NCBI GenBank assembly: GCA_963735465.1
Contig: CAVTLA010000001.1
Span: forward strand, 2,108,001 to 2,172,000
Source of the DNA: DASZHJ01 sp963735465
Lineage (GTDB): Bacteria > Pseudomonadota > Alphaproteobacteria > ATCC43930 > CGMCC-115725
Direction of reading: 5' to 3'
DNA: 64,000 nucleotides
A model generated the notes under the pieces. The model was not told the origin of the DNA. It did not search any database and saw nothing but the letters and a program-made list of their open reading frames with translations. A program made the position numbers and the translations under genes. Below, one piece after another: positions 35,216 to 44,959 of the stretch. Numbering within the stretch: the first letter of the stretch is position 1; every line of letters begins with the position of its first letter.

Positions 35216-36610
35216 ATGAGCCGAGCGGGAGCGATCGAGCGCGCCCAGCGCTATTTTGACAGCGGAAAGCTCCAAAACGACCTGGCGCGCCGCGTCGCGT
35301 TCCGGACCGAGAGCCAGGTGCCGGAGAGCCGGCCGCAGCTCGGCGCCTATCTCGAGCGCGAGATCGCGCCGGCCTTCGAGCGCATGGGCTTCGAAATTCG
35401 CATCGTGCCGAACCCCGCCGGCGACGCCGGTCCGTTCCTGCTGGCAACCCGCATCGAGGATCCGAAACTCCCGACCGTGCTGGGCTACGGCCATGGCGAT
35501 GTGATCCGCGGGCTGGAGCCGCAATGGCGAGCCGGCCTCGATCCCTGGACCCTCAAGGTCGAGGGCGAGCGCTGGTACGGCCGCGGCACCGCCGACAACA
35601 AGTCCCAGCATCTCATCAATATGCTGGCGCTGGAGCAGGTGATCGCCGAGCGCGGGCGCCTGGGATTCAACTGCAAGTTCCTGGTGGAGACCGGCGAGGA
35701 AGTGGGCTCGCCGGGCCTGCGCGAGGTTTGCGAGCAGGAGAAGGAAGCGCTCTCGGCCGATCTCCTGATCGCCTCCGACGGACCGCGCTTGGCTCCGGGG
35801 CGGCCCACCGTTTTCATGGGTGCGCGGGGTGCCATCAACTTCGACATGATCGTCGATCTCCGGGAGGGCGGCCATCACTCCGGCAATTGGGGCGGGCTTC
35901 TCGCCAACCCCGGCGTGATCCTCTCCCACGCCATCGCCTCCATCATCGACGCCAAGGGGCGCGTGCAGGCGCGAGACATCCTGCCGCATGCGATCCCGAA
36001 CTCGGTGCGCGCGGCGCTGGCGGATTGCGAGATCGAGGCCGGCGAGGACGGGCCGGAAATCAACACCTGGTGGGGCGAGCCCGGCCTTACCGGCGCGGAG
36101 AAGACCTACGCCTGGAACACTTTCGAGATCCTCGCCTTCAAGACCGGCAATCCCGAGAACCCGGTGAATGCGATCCCGCCCAAGGCCGTCGCCACCTGCC
36201 AGATCCGCTACACCGTGGACGTGGCGCCAGAAACCTTCCTGCCGTCGCTCCGCAAGCATCTCGATGCGCGCGGCTTCCAGAACGTCGAGCTGAAGGTGTG
36301 GGAGAAAGGCTTCTTCCCGGCGACCCGCCTCGACCCCGATCATCCCGCGGCGCGCTGGGCCGCTGCCTCGATCCACCGCACCACCGGGCTGAAGCCCGCC
36401 ATGCTGCCCAATCTCGGCGGCTCGCTTCCGAACGACTGCTTCACCGACACGCTGGGCATGCCGACGATCTGGGTCCCCCATTCCTACGCCGGCTGCTCCC
36501 AGCACGCGCCGGACGAGCATGTGCTGGCCCCGATCCTGCGCCAGGGATTCGAGATGATGACGGGGATCTATTGGGACATGGGCGAGAATCCTCCGCCCCT
36601 CGGTCCATGA
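35216..36610 (+). CDS. M20 family metallopeptidase
   Basis: A 464-residue zinc peptidase/amidase. The metal ligands follow the family order: H in YGHGDVIRGL (about 88), D in RGTADNKSQH (about 126), E-E in ETGEEVGSPG (about 160), D in IASDGPRL and H in CSQHAPDEH near the end. The lid/dimerisation domain is between residues about 210 and 340. AAGGGGAC precedes the ATG. Its stop overlaps the aminotransferase as ATGA, followed by an isopropylmalate-dehydrogenase-like gene, so it probably releases an amino acid-like substrate that the next two enzymes process. Confidence 0.88.
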   Translation: MSRAGAIERAQRYFDSGKLQNDLARRVAFRTESQVPESRPQLGAYLEREIAPAFERMGFEIRIVPNPAGDAGPFLLATRIEDPKLPTVLGYGHGDVIRGLEPQWRAGLDPWTLKVEGERWYGRGTADNKSQHLINMLALEQVIAERGRLGFNCKFLVETGEEVGSPGLREVCEQEKEALSADLLIASDGPRLAPGRPTVFMGARGAINFDMIVDLREGGHHSGNWGGLLANPGVILSHAIASIIDAKGRVQARDILPHAIPNSVRAALADCEIEAGEDGPEINTWWGEPGLTGAEKTYAWNTFEILAFKTGNPENPVNAIPPKAVATCQIRYTVDVAPETFLPSLRKHLDARGFQNVELKVWEKGFFPATRLDPDHPAARWAAASIHRTTGLKPAMLPNLGGSLPNDCFTDTLGMPTIWVPHSYAGCSQHAPDEHVLAPILRQGFEMMTGIYWDMGENPPPLGP

Positions 36611-38004
36611 GCGGCGGCAACGACGACTTCGTCGCCCTGCAGGCAAGGCACCTGATGCAATGCTGGTCGGCGCAGAAGAACTATGCGCCGATCGGCGTCG
36701 CCCATGCGGAAGGATGCTGGATCACCACGACAGACGGGCGGCGCATCTTCGATCTCCGCAGCGCGCACGAATGCATCAACCTCGGGTTCCGCCATCCCAA
36801 GGTGATCGCGGCGATGAAGGCGCAGATGGAATCGGTGATCTACGTCACCGACGATTTCGCCACCGAGCCCACGGCGCGACTCGCGCGGCGCCTGGCGGAG
36901 CTATCGCCCGGCAGTCCGGAAAAGCGCGTCTACTTCTGCCAATCCGGCGCGGCGGCGGTGGAGGCGGCGATCAAGGGCGCGCGGCAGCATAAATACGTCG
37001 CCGCCTTTCGCGACCACGCCGGCCGCATCGACGCGCCGCAGCAGTATCCCTATCCCTACAAGATTATCTCGCGCTATCGCTCGTGGCATGGCGCCACCGC
37101 CGGGGCGTCGTCGGCGAGCGGCGATCCCCGGCGCTGGTTCCTGGAGCCGCTGACCGCGCCCGGCGTGGTCTTCGCGCCAGACGCGGACGCCTACCGCTCG
37201 CCCTTCGGCGACGGCGCGCCGGCGGTGGACGCAAATCTCCGCTACCTCGACTACATGATCGAGCAGGAGGGCGGCAGCAACAAGGTGGCGGCGATGCTGG
37301 TCGAGACCGTCGTCGGCTCCAACGGCATCATCCCGCCGCCCGAGGGATACCTGCAGGGCCTCCGCGCGCTTTGCGACAAGTGGGACATCCTGCTCATCGT
37401 CGACGAGACCATGACCGGCATGGGGCGGACGGGAAAGATGTTCGCCGTCGAGCACTACGGCATCGAACCCGACATCATCGTGCTGGGCAAGGCACTCGGC
37501 GTCTATTGCCCGATGGCGGCGACGATCTTCTCGGAGAATGTCGCGCGCAGTTTCGACGACAACATCTTCGGCCACGGTCAGAGCTTCTCCGGCCATGCGC
37601 TGGCCGCCGCCGCGGCGCTCGCCAGCATCGACGTGCTGCATGAAGAAGGCCTGCTGGAGCGCGCCCGCGACCTCGGCGCTTATCTCGGCGAGCGCCTGCA
37701 AGAGCTCGGCCGCGCCCATCCCTGCATCGGCGACGTGCGCGGCCTCGGGCTGTTCTGGACCCTGGAGCTGGTGCGCGACCGCGCCACCAAGGAGCCGCTG
37801 CGCCGCGCCACGGAGAAATACGAGCGCACCATCGTCAAGGACATCTCGGAATATCTTTTCCGGTCGCGCGACATCTACGTGCCGTCGGACAAGTTCGGCA
37901 TCTGGGTGGTACCGCCCCTCGTGGTCACGCGGGAGGAGCTGGACTGGGTCTGCGCGGCGATCGACGACGCCCTCAGCCTGGCGGATCGTCAACTCGGACT
38001 TTAG
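36607..38004 (+). CDS. Class III (omega) aminotransferase
   Basis: A 465-residue PLP enzyme. VYFCQSGAAAVEAAIKGARQ gives the phosphate-binding S-G-A, RYRSWHGATAGASSASG holds the ring-stacking residue, LLIVDETMTGMGRTGKMF carries the cofactor aspartate, and the Schiff-base lysine is in DIIVLGKALGVYCPMA. Coupled (ATGA) to the M20 gene. Members transfer amino groups from omega-amines or beta/gamma-amino acids to pyruvate or 2-oxoglutarate. The long N-terminal part ARHLMQCWSAQKNYAPIGVAHAEGCW fits the beta-alanine:pyruvate group, but the substrate is not certain. Confidence 0.88.
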   Translation: MSGGNDDFVALQARHLMQCWSAQKNYAPIGVAHAEGCWITTTDGRRIFDLRSAHECINLGFRHPKVIAAMKAQMESVIYVTDDFATEPTARLARRLAELSPGSPEKRVYFCQSGAAAVEAAIKGARQHKYVAAFRDHAGRIDAPQQYPYPYKIISRYRSWHGATAGASSASGDPRRWFLEPLTAPGVVFAPDADAYRSPFGDGAPAVDANLRYLDYMIEQEGGSNKVAAMLVETVVGSNGIIPPPEGYLQGLRALCDKWDILLIVDETMTGMGRTGKMFAVEHYGIEPDIIVLGKALGVYCPMAATIFSENVARSFDDNIFGHGQSFSGHALAAAAALASIDVLHEEGLLERARDLGAYLGERLQELGRAHPCIGDVRGLGLFWTLELVRDRATKEPLRRATEKYERTIVKDISEYLFRSRDIYVPSDKFGIWVVPPLVVTREELDWVCAAIDDALSLADRQLGL

Positions 38005-38024
38005 GAAACGGAGAACCTCACCGC

Positions 38025-39095
38025 ATGAATCCGCGCATCGTCGTGCTCGAAGGGGACGGCATCGGCCCCGAGATCATCGCCGGCACAGTTCGGGTCATGG
38101 AAGCGGCGCTGCGCCAGAGCAACGCCGCCGTCGATCTCGTGCCCCGACCGATCGGCCTCGCCGCGCTCAAAAGCCACGGCCGCACCGTGCCGCCGGAGAC
38201 CCAGGAGGCGCTGGCGCAATCGGACGGCGTGCTGCTGGGCCCCGTCACCTCCCACGTCTACGACATCTTCAAGCCCGAGACCGCCAATCCCAGCGCCTAT
38301 CTCCGCAAGACCTACGACCTCTACGCCAACGTCCGCCCCGCGCGGTCGCGCCAAGGCATCAAGTCGATGTCGGATAAGGTCGACCTCGTGGTGATGCGGG
38401 AGAATACCGAAGGCTTCTACGCCGACCGCAATCTCATGGACGGCAACGGCGAGCTCCGGCCCGACGCGGACACGGTCCTGTCCGTGCGGCTCATCACCAG
38501 ACGTGCCTGCATGCGCATCGCTCGCGCCGGCTTCGAGCTGGCCCGCGCCCGTGGCGGCAAGAAGCGCGTGAGCCTCGTCCACAAGGCCAACGTGCTCCGG
38601 CGCGGCGACGGCCTCTTCCTCGAATGCTGCCACGAGGTGGCGCGGGACTATCCCGAGATCGCCGTCGACGACTTCCATATCGACGCGGCCGCCATGCACC
38701 TGATCCTGCGGCCGGAGCACTTTGACGTCATCATCACCACGAACATGTACGGCGACATCCTCTCCGACGAGGCGGCGGGTCTGGTGGGGGGTCTCGGCCT
38801 CGCGCCCGGCCTCAATGCCGGCGACCGCATCGCCATGGCGCAAGCCGTGCACGGCTCGGCGCCCGACATCGCCGGCAAAGGCATCGCCAATCCCTCGGCG
38901 GAAATGCTGTCGGCGGCGATGCTGCTGGAGTGGCTGGGCCACCGCAGCAACGATGCCGCGCTCCGGCGCGCAGGAGAGCTGATCACGTCAGCCATCGACA
39001 GGACGATCGCGCGCGGGGATCTCCTGACGCCGGACCTCGGCGGCAAGGCCAGCACCGTTACCTTCGCGGCGGCGGTGGTGGGCGCGATCGGCTAG
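38025..39095 (+). CDS. Isocitrate/isopropylmalate dehydrogenase family enzyme
   Basis: A 356-residue beta-decarboxylating dehydrogenase. IVVLEGDGIGPEI begins the fold, VMRENTEGFYADRN has the substrate-loop Glu/Thr, VSLVHKANVLRRGDGLFLE carries the catalytic lysine, and NMYGDILSDEAAGLVGGLG has the Asp ligands of the metal and the cofactor loop. It is not leuB-linked and lacks the typical isocitrate serine motif, so homologs in this position may act on tartrate, 3-isopropylmalate-like acids or homoisocitrate. GGAGAACC precedes the ATG, 20 bases after the aminotransferase. Confidence 0.85.
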   Translation: MNPRIVVLEGDGIGPEIIAGTVRVMEAALRQSNAAVDLVPRPIGLAALKSHGRTVPPETQEALAQSDGVLLGPVTSHVYDIFKPETANPSAYLRKTYDLYANVRPARSRQGIKSMSDKVDLVVMRENTEGFYADRNLMDGNGELRPDADTVLSVRLITRRACMRIARAGFELARARGGKKRVSLVHKANVLRRGDGLFLECCHEVARDYPEIAVDDFHIDAAAMHLILRPEHFDVIITTNMYGDILSDEAAGLVGGLGLAPGLNAGDRIAMAQAVHGSAPDIAGKGIANPSAEMLSAAMLLEWLGHRSNDAALRRAGELITSAIDRTIARGDLLTPDLGGKASTVTFAAAVVGAIG

Positions 39096-40544
39096 AAGGG
39101 ATTTTCGTCCAGGGGCCAGATCGGCCGGCGGATGCGGGTGTATGGAATCTTCCGCATGTCCCGGGGGATCGGCCCGCCGGTGTCAACGTAGAGCACCTCG
39201 GAGGCGATCGGCGCGAAGCCGGCGTGGAAGTGGTTGGTGGATTTCACCACCACGATGCGCTTCTTCGCGAGATCGACGCCGAGGTTGGTGAAGAGATCGG
39301 GGCCGAAGCCCTGGGTCCGCCGGCTGATCAGCACGACCTCGACGCCGCCGAGCCTGATGGACGCCGCATCGCCGATCGACACCTGGGCCGCGCCAAAGGT
39401 CTGGGTGGCGTTGCGCACGGTCTTGATGACCTCCACCTCGCCGTCGATGGGATCGCCGGAGCTGGGCGCGGTCTTACCGCCGAAGCGCAGGCGGATCCGC
39501 GCGCCCTCCCCGGCGCCGAAGCAGAAGCGCACGGCGATCGGATCCCAGATCGGCGCCACCGCCACGCCCTCGACGCCGCGCGCGATCAGGCGGCGGAGAA
39601 ACGTGGTGGAATCGCTGGGGGCGCCGCCGCCGGCATTGTCGGCGGGATCGGCGCAGACAACCGGCTTCGCCTGGTTGCTGGCGAGCGCCTTAGTGATGGC
39701 GTCGTCGACCTCGAGATAGGGCGGCGCGGTCTGGCCGCGGAGCGCGAAGAGCTCGCGCCCCAGTCTCTCCGCAAGCCTTGCACCCGCTTCCGGCCGATCA
39801 TCGGTCACCACCACGATCCGAGCGCCGACATCGGGCACGTCGGCATAGGGAAAGCCGTGCGCCACCGAGATCGAGAGCACGCCGTCCTTGCCCTCGAGCG
39901 ACTTGATCCTGTCGACGAAGCCGCGCATGCGGCTCACGTGTGGTGGGAAACATGGCGATCATCCGGCAGTCGAAGACGGACGTGCGCGGCCGGATTTCCC
40001 CGCGCGCCGCCGCGAGACAGAGCGCCACCAGCTCCTCGCCGCGCTCGAGGAAATCCGTGTGGGGGAATTCCTTGAAGCAGACGAGGACGTCGGCATTGTC
40101 AGTCTTGGAGGCCGTCATATGGCAATGGGGATCGAGCTCGGCACCGACGATCACCTTGGGACCCACCATCCCGCGCACCCGTGCCAGCAGATCGCCTTCG
40201 CAGTCGTCGTAGCCATGGGCCACCATGGCGCCGTGCAGACCGAGGATGACCGCGTCAACCGGCAGGGCCGCCCTGAGCTGGTCCAGGATCTCGTCGCGGA
40301 GCGTTTCGTAAGCCGAACGGCTGGTCATGCCGGCGGGCTCGGCAAAGGAGTAGCTGCCTTCGATCACCGTCAGGTCGCTGCTCCGCCGCCGCCGCAACGC
40401 CGTGAGCGGCCCGCTGAAGAGCTGGGGCTCGTCGGGATGGGTTCCCGGCGCCGCATAGAATGTCTCCCTGAAGCTCTCGAGATCCGTCGGGATCGGCGAG
40501 AAGGTGTTGATTTCCGTCGCCAGCCCAGCCGTGAAGACGCGCAT
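39092..40544 (-). pseudogene. M81 family (MlrC-like) metallopeptidase, single-base frameshift
   Basis: Two overlapping frames encode one MlrC/M81 protein of about 483 residues. The N-part from ATG 40544 has MRVFTAGLATEINTFSPIPTDL, DAVILGLHGAMVAHGYDDCEGDLL with the H-G-A metal residue, and GAELDPHCHMT. The C-part holds MRGFVDRIKSLEGKDGVLSI, FPYADVPDVG, CADPADNAGGGAPSDST and RTQGFGPDLF. Frame A ends in MFPTTREP-HARLR, where the family has TTREPMR; removing one C near 39929 restores MFPTTREPMRGFVDRIKS. MlrC-like proteins open cyclic or modified peptides, here perhaps linked to the M20 gene. Convergent with and overlapping (4 bases) the dehydrogenase gene. Second start codons are not needed. Confidence 0.78.
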
Positions 40545-40743
40545 GTGATCGATTCCCGTCCCTGATGCATCAACCGGTCGAGGATTCGTCAAAAAAGCCG
40601 TGATTCCAAGTATCTGGCGAGTCCGGCGACGCGATCCGCCGCCCAGTCTACCATCGGCAAGGGGCATGAACGGGGCCCGCAATCAACCGTCCTTTCATAG
40701 GTCTGAGGCAACTATGTAGTCCCACGAGCACGGCCCCCAGATC
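40545..40743. promoter_or_regulatory. Divergent intergenic region
   Basis: 199 bases between the MlrC-like gene and the EAL gene with no coding signal. It must hold both promoters. A run of As at 40584-40588 is the only AT-rich tract; I do not see a well-conserved -35/-10 pair. Confidence 0.35.
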
Positions 40744-42453
40744 ATGCAACCGCCTGCGCAGCCAAAACCACCCGACCTGCGCAGCGAGCGCGACCGCTTC
40801 GTCGCGTTCGCCTTCGCCGCTGCGGATCTCCTGATCGAAACCGCGCCGGACGGCCGGATCCTGTTCTGCGCCGGCGCGGCCCAGGTCCTCACCGGCAAGG
40901 CACCGAACGCTCTCATGGGCGGATCGGTGCTCGACCTCTGCGCGCCCGCCGACCGCGCGCTGTTAGCGCGCATGCTGCGCGGAGCCGCGAGCGGCCGCGT
41001 CGGCCCCCTCGTCATGCATCTCAATGGAACGGGTGCTGCCGTCGGTATCAGTGCCTATCAGCTTCCCGGCAAGAGCCCCGCCAGCATCCACATGGCCATC
41101 GCGCGCGCCGTGCCGGGCGCGACCGAGTCGGTGGTGGGCAAGACCGATACCGCCACGGGCCTCCGCGACGGCGACGGCTTCGTCAGCGCGGCGCTGGCGG
41201 CACTGAAGCCCGGCACCGAGGGAGCCGGCGATACCGAGCTCACTCTCCTCCGCCTCGACGGTCTCGATGCCCTGCGCCAGCGCAGTGGCGCCGCGGCGGC
41301 GGACCAGTTCCTGGCGGAGATGGGCGCCTTCCTGCGCGAGCATGCATCCGCCGGCGGCACCGCCGTTGGCCGCCTCTCGCCGGAGACCTGCGGCATCCTT
41401 CATGCCTCGAATAGCAAGGTCGATTTTGCCGCCGAGGTCAGCGCACTCTCCCGCGTCGCCGATCCCTCGCGCCAGGGCCTGAAGGTCGCCGGGCAACGGG
41501 TCGACGTGACGACGGCCCAGGAGCTCGATCCAGAGGATCTCGCCCGCACGCTCACCTACACGTTGGAGAAATTCAGCAAGAGCGCCAATTTCAAGGTCGG
41601 CTCGCTCTCGGATAGCCTGCGCGAGATCGCCCGCGACACGCTGGAGCGCCACGCTGGCCTCAAGGCGACGGTGGAGGCGGAGCAGTTCTCGATTGTGTTC
41701 CAGCCTATCGTCTCCCTCGCCGATCGGCAGATCCATCACTACGAGCTGCTGGCGCGCTTCAACAAGCAGGAAGGCTCGTCACCCTTCGACACCATCCGCT
41801 TCGCCGAGGGCGTCGGGCTGATCAAGGACTTCGACCTGCGCGTCTGCCGCCAGGCCCTCGACTTTCTCCGCGAGCGGCCGCGGGACAAAAGCCTCAGCAT
41901 CGCGGTCAATCTCTCCGGGCATTCGCTGGAGAGCGCGATCTTCGTCAACGCGCTGATGACGCTGCTTGATGATTGTCCCGCAGAAATGCGCCCACGCCTG
42001 CTGTTCGAGGTCACGGAGTCAACGGAGATCCGTAAGCTCGAGCAGGTCAATACCGTGCTGCAGGATCTGCGCGGGCGCGGTCACAAGGTCTGCCTCGACG
42101 ATTTCGGCGCCGGCGCCGCGTCATTCTCGTATCTGCAGGCCTTTCTGGTGGATTACGTCAAGATCGACGGCGCCTATATCGGACGTCTGCTGGCGAATTT
42201 CCGGGACCGTACTATCGTCAAGGCGATGGTGCAGATGTGTTCCGAGCTCGGCATCAGCACCATCGCGGAGATGATCGAGACCAAGGAGCAGGCCGGCAGC
42301 CTGATCGGGCTCGGCGTCGGCTACGGCCAGGGATACCTCTATGGGAAGCCCCAGGCGGAGATCGCCAGCACCATGCCCACGGTCCGCCCGGCGGCGCAGT
42401 CGGTGAAGCAGCTGCGCACGCCGGTGCGTCAGCCCGTGCCCGGCACGCGATAA
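40744..42453 (+). CDS. PAS/EAL-domain protein, probable c-di-GMP phosphodiesterase
   Basis: A 569-residue cytoplasmic protein. Residues about 20-110 look like a PAS fold (FAAADLLIETAPDGRILFCAGAAQVLTG), 140-260 a degenerate GGDEF-like region without a GGDEF motif, and 310-545 an EAL domain. In the EAL domain the first glutamate is in YELLARF (ELL in place of EAL), with the other metal and base residues present: N in VNLSGHSL, E in FEVTES, DD in LDDFGAG, K in YVKIDGAY, E in IAEMIET and Q in GYGQGYLYGKP. It therefore should hydrolyse c-di-GMP, with the ELL change of unknown effect. The C-terminal tail is Pro/Arg-rich. Confidence 0.82.
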   Translation: MQPPAQPKPPDLRSERDRFVAFAFAAADLLIETAPDGRILFCAGAAQVLTGKAPNALMGGSVLDLCAPADRALLARMLRGAASGRVGPLVMHLNGTGAAVGISAYQLPGKSPASIHMAIARAVPGATESVVGKTDTATGLRDGDGFVSAALAALKPGTEGAGDTELTLLRLDGLDALRQRSGAAAADQFLAEMGAFLREHASAGGTAVGRLSPETCGILHASNSKVDFAAEVSALSRVADPSRQGLKVAGQRVDVTTAQELDPEDLARTLTYTLEKFSKSANFKVGSLSDSLREIARDTLERHAGLKATVEAEQFSIVFQPIVSLADRQIHHYELLARFNKQEGSSPFDTIRFAEGVGLIKDFDLRVCRQALDFLRERPRDKSLSIAVNLSGHSLESAIFVNALMTLLDDCPAEMRPRLLFEVTESTEIRKLEQVNTVLQDLRGRGHKVCLDDFGAGAASFSYLQAFLVDYVKIDGAYIGRLLANFRDRTIVKAMVQMCSELGISTIAEMIETKEQAGSLIGLGVGYGQGYLYGKPQAEIASTMPTVRPAAQSVKQLRTPVRQPVPGTR

Positions 42454-43534
42454 GCCTTGATGACCTCGGGATCGGGCTCGCGGCCCGAGTCCCGGGCCCG
42501 GTCGGCAGGCGGAACTTGCCGCGCACGGGATCGACGAGATCGCCGTAGAGCTTGGCCTCGAGCTTGAGATAGAAGCGCTCCACCAGGTTCGGAACGGCCT
42601 GCGCCGCCGCGAGATGGAGCGTGGCGAGGAAGCCAGGGCCGAAATAGGGCGAGTGCGGCATCAGCGCGATGCCCTTCGCCTCCGCGAGCGCCGCCACCTT
42701 GCGGAACTCGGTGATGCCGCCGACCTTGGTGACGCTGGGCTGCGCATAGGTCACGGCGCCGGCCGCGAACATCTTCTCGAACTCGTGGACGGTGCAGGCG
42801 TTCTCCCCCGCCGCGATGGGAATGCCGGTCTCCGCGCCCAGCGCCGCCAGGGCGCGGAAATTCTCCGGCGGGAAGATCGGCTCCTCGAGCCAGTAGAGAT
42901 CGTAGGGCTTGAGGCGGAACGCGTTCTCCCGCGCCTCCGCAGGTGTCCAGGGACAGTTGGTGTCCACCATGATCGGGACGCCGGAGCCCGCGGCCTCGCG
43001 AGCGGCCTTCACCTCGGTCTCCCCGGTCTCGTGCAGCTTGACGTGGCGGTAGCCTTCCGCCAGCGCCTGCCGCGTCTGCAAGGCGACGACTTCGGGATCG
43101 TGCAGCCGGAAGAGGCTGGCATAGGCATCGATCTCCGTGCGCGCCGGACCGCCCAGCAGCTCCACCAGCGGCTTTCCCGCGCGCTTGCCCGCCAGATCCC
43201 AGAGCGCGATGTCGAGGCCCGACAGCGCAAAGATGGTGATGCCGTAACGCCCGAAGAGATGCAGCGCCTTCTGCATCCGGTGCAGGAGCCCGGCAATGTC
43301 CCGGGCATCGCTACCGACCGCGAGCGGCGCCACCATGTCGTCGACGGCAGCGCGTACCGCACGCTGGCAATTGTAGCTGAAGGCGTCGCCCCAGCCGACG
43401 AGGCCGTCCTCGGTCTCGACGCGCACCAACAGCGTCTCGAGCCCGCCCCAGTGCCGCCCGCCCCAGCCCTGGGGCTTGGCCGCGCCCTCGAAGGGGATCT
43501 TGAGCGGAATCGTCTCGACGCGCACGATCTTCAT
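42429..43534 (-). pseudogene. Mandelate racemase/muconate lactonising enzyme family protein with C-terminal frame change
   Basis: An enolase-superfamily protein starting MKIVRVETIPLKIPF at ATG 43534 (GGAGGGAAC upstream). Motifs: HVKLHETGETEVKAAREA with K-x-K-like base residues, IMVDTNCPWTPAEA (D), YWLEEPIFP (E), AGENACT (E) and MPHSPYFGPG (H base). The frame as given runs past the natural end; in the -1/+2 frame after PTGPG (near 42497) it reads GREPDPEVIKAYRVPGTG and stops at 42429, the normal C-terminus of the family (about 367 residues). Without the shift the product has a 70-residue non-homologous tail to 42254. The corrected end overlaps the EAL gene by 25 bases, convergent. Acid-sugar dehydration or racemisation likely. 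Confidence 0.75.
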
Positions 43535-43597
43535 GGCGGTGTTCCCTCCCAATACCTGCCCGCGCGTTGAGATAGCGCGATGCTGGAACGGTATCCT

Positions 43598-43707
43598 CGC
43601 GTCCTTCGACGCGCTCCCTCCGGTCGCTTGCTCAGCATGAGGAGATTTTCTTTATGCCCTCCCCCGTCTTCCTCATCCTGAGCAAGCGAAGCGGGTCGAA
43701 GGACGCG
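43598..43707. repeat. Long palindromic repeat, copy 1
   Basis: Perfect 13-bp ends CGCGTCCTTCGAC (43598-43610) and GTCGAAGGACGCG (43695-43707), with inner arms TCGCTTGCTCAG.ATGAGGA pairing with TCCTCAT.CTGAGCAAGCGA. The same end and CTCATCCTGAGC words occur at 62877-63013. Such elements are spread through alphaproteobacterial genomes; here it lies between two minus-strand genes. Confidence 0.75.
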
Positions 43708-43729
43708 GGACGCCTTTGCAAGCCACGTC

Positions 43730-44866
43730 CTACCCCGGATGCCACCATTTGCCGCCCAGCACGATGCCCCGCGACGCCAGCCGTTTGTTGCCATGCAGCG
43801 GCACGCCCAGCACGTCGTGATAGGTGAACTCGCCTTCCTCGATCTGGAGCAGCGTCGCATCGCCAATCGCGCCGGGCTTGAAGGTGCCGAGGTCTTTGCG
43901 GCCGATGGCGGCGGCAGGCGCGGAGGTCGCGCCCTTCACCACCGTCGGCAGCGGAACTCCCATCACCAGGAATTTCGACATCGTATGCAGGAGGTCGAAG
44001 GCCGGCCCATTGATACTGACGGCGTGCACGTCGCTGCTGATGACGTCGGGGAGGAAACCCGCCTCCAGCATCGCCCGCGCCGTCGCGAAGCCGAAGGAGC
44101 CGCCGCCGTGGCCGATGTCGAAGATCACGCCGCGCTCGCGGGCCGCCGCGATCTCCTCGCGCACGCCGCCGCTGGGCGCCACCGGAGAATTCGGGAACGG
44201 CCGGAAGCAGTGAGTGAGCACGTCGCCGGGCCGAAGCCGGGTCACAACCTCGAGGCGGCTCGGCGGCGGAAAATCGAGGTGGCACATGACGGAGAGGCCG
44301 AGCTCGTCGGCGACCTCGAGCGCCATGTCCAGGGGCGCCACGCCGGAGTTGCCGCTGGCGGTCTTCCCGACCCGCACCTTGATGCCGACCACGATGTCGC
44401 GGTTCGCCTCGGCGACGCGCCGGCACTCCCGGAGATCAAGGAGCCGCAGGTCCGCACACTCCCCGACCATCACGGGAATGCTGAAGGCATAGATGCCAGG
44501 ATAGGAGACGTTGAGATAGGGCAGGATGCGCACCGGCGACGGCTCTATGACATGGCGGCGGAAGCCGTGGAAATTGCCGGCGCCGGAGCTGCCCGCGTCG
44601 ACGAAAGTGGTGGTGCCGCTGCTGCGGGCGAGCTCGGTGGCGTCAACGCCGAGGGACGTGCCGCCCCAATAGACGTGGGTGTGGAGATCGATCAGGCCGG
44701 GCGTGACGACCAGCCCCTTGGCATCCCGCACCTCCGCGTCGCGGGCGTGAGGCGCATCGCGGCCGACCGCCTTCACGTGCCCATCCGCGAAGACGACGTC
44801 GACAATACCGTCGATGTTCTGGCTGGGGTCGACGACCCGCCCGCCCTTCAGCACCAGCTCCTTCAT
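43730..44866 (-). CDS. Amidohydrolase/deacetylase family metallohydrolase (EF_0837-like)
   Basis: A 378-residue TIM-barrel metal hydrolase. The metal site is complete: H-x-H in LIDLHTHVYWGG (about 60-62), the carboxylated lysine position in VVGIKVRVGK (about 157), H in MCHLDFPPP, H in DVLTHCFRP and D in VISSDVHAVS. The small beta-sandwich from both ends (KGGRVVDPSQNIDG and IGDATLLQIEEGEFTYHDV) is the normal urease-like frame. The group hydrolyses N-acyl or cyclic amides; the substrate is unknown. It is close downstream-upstream to the enolase gene, separated by the palindromic repeat. Confidence 0.85.
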   Translation of the reverse strand: MKELVLKGGRVVDPSQNIDGIVDVVFADGHVKAVGRDAPHARDAEVRDAKGLVVTPGLIDLHTHVYWGGTSLGVDATELARSSGTTTFVDAGSSGAGNFHGFRRHVIEPSPVRILPYLNVSYPGIYAFSIPVMVGECADLRLLDLRECRRVAEANRDIVVGIKVRVGKTASGNSGVAPLDMALEVADELGLSVMCHLDFPPPSRLEVVTRLRPGDVLTHCFRPFPNSPVAPSGGVREEIAAARERGVIFDIGHGGGSFGFATARAMLEAGFLPDVISSDVHAVSINGPAFDLLHTMSKFLVMGVPLPTVVKGATSAPAAAIGRKDLGTFKPGAIGDATLLQIEEGEFTYHDVLGVPLHGNKRLASRGIVLGGKWWHPG

Positions 44867-44959
44867 GCCCGCTCTCCCTCAGACGCCATGGAAAAGGCAC
44901 CTTAGCGGGGCGCCCGGAGGCGATGAAGGGAATAGTGGGGACTGCGCCGCCGCGTTTCC

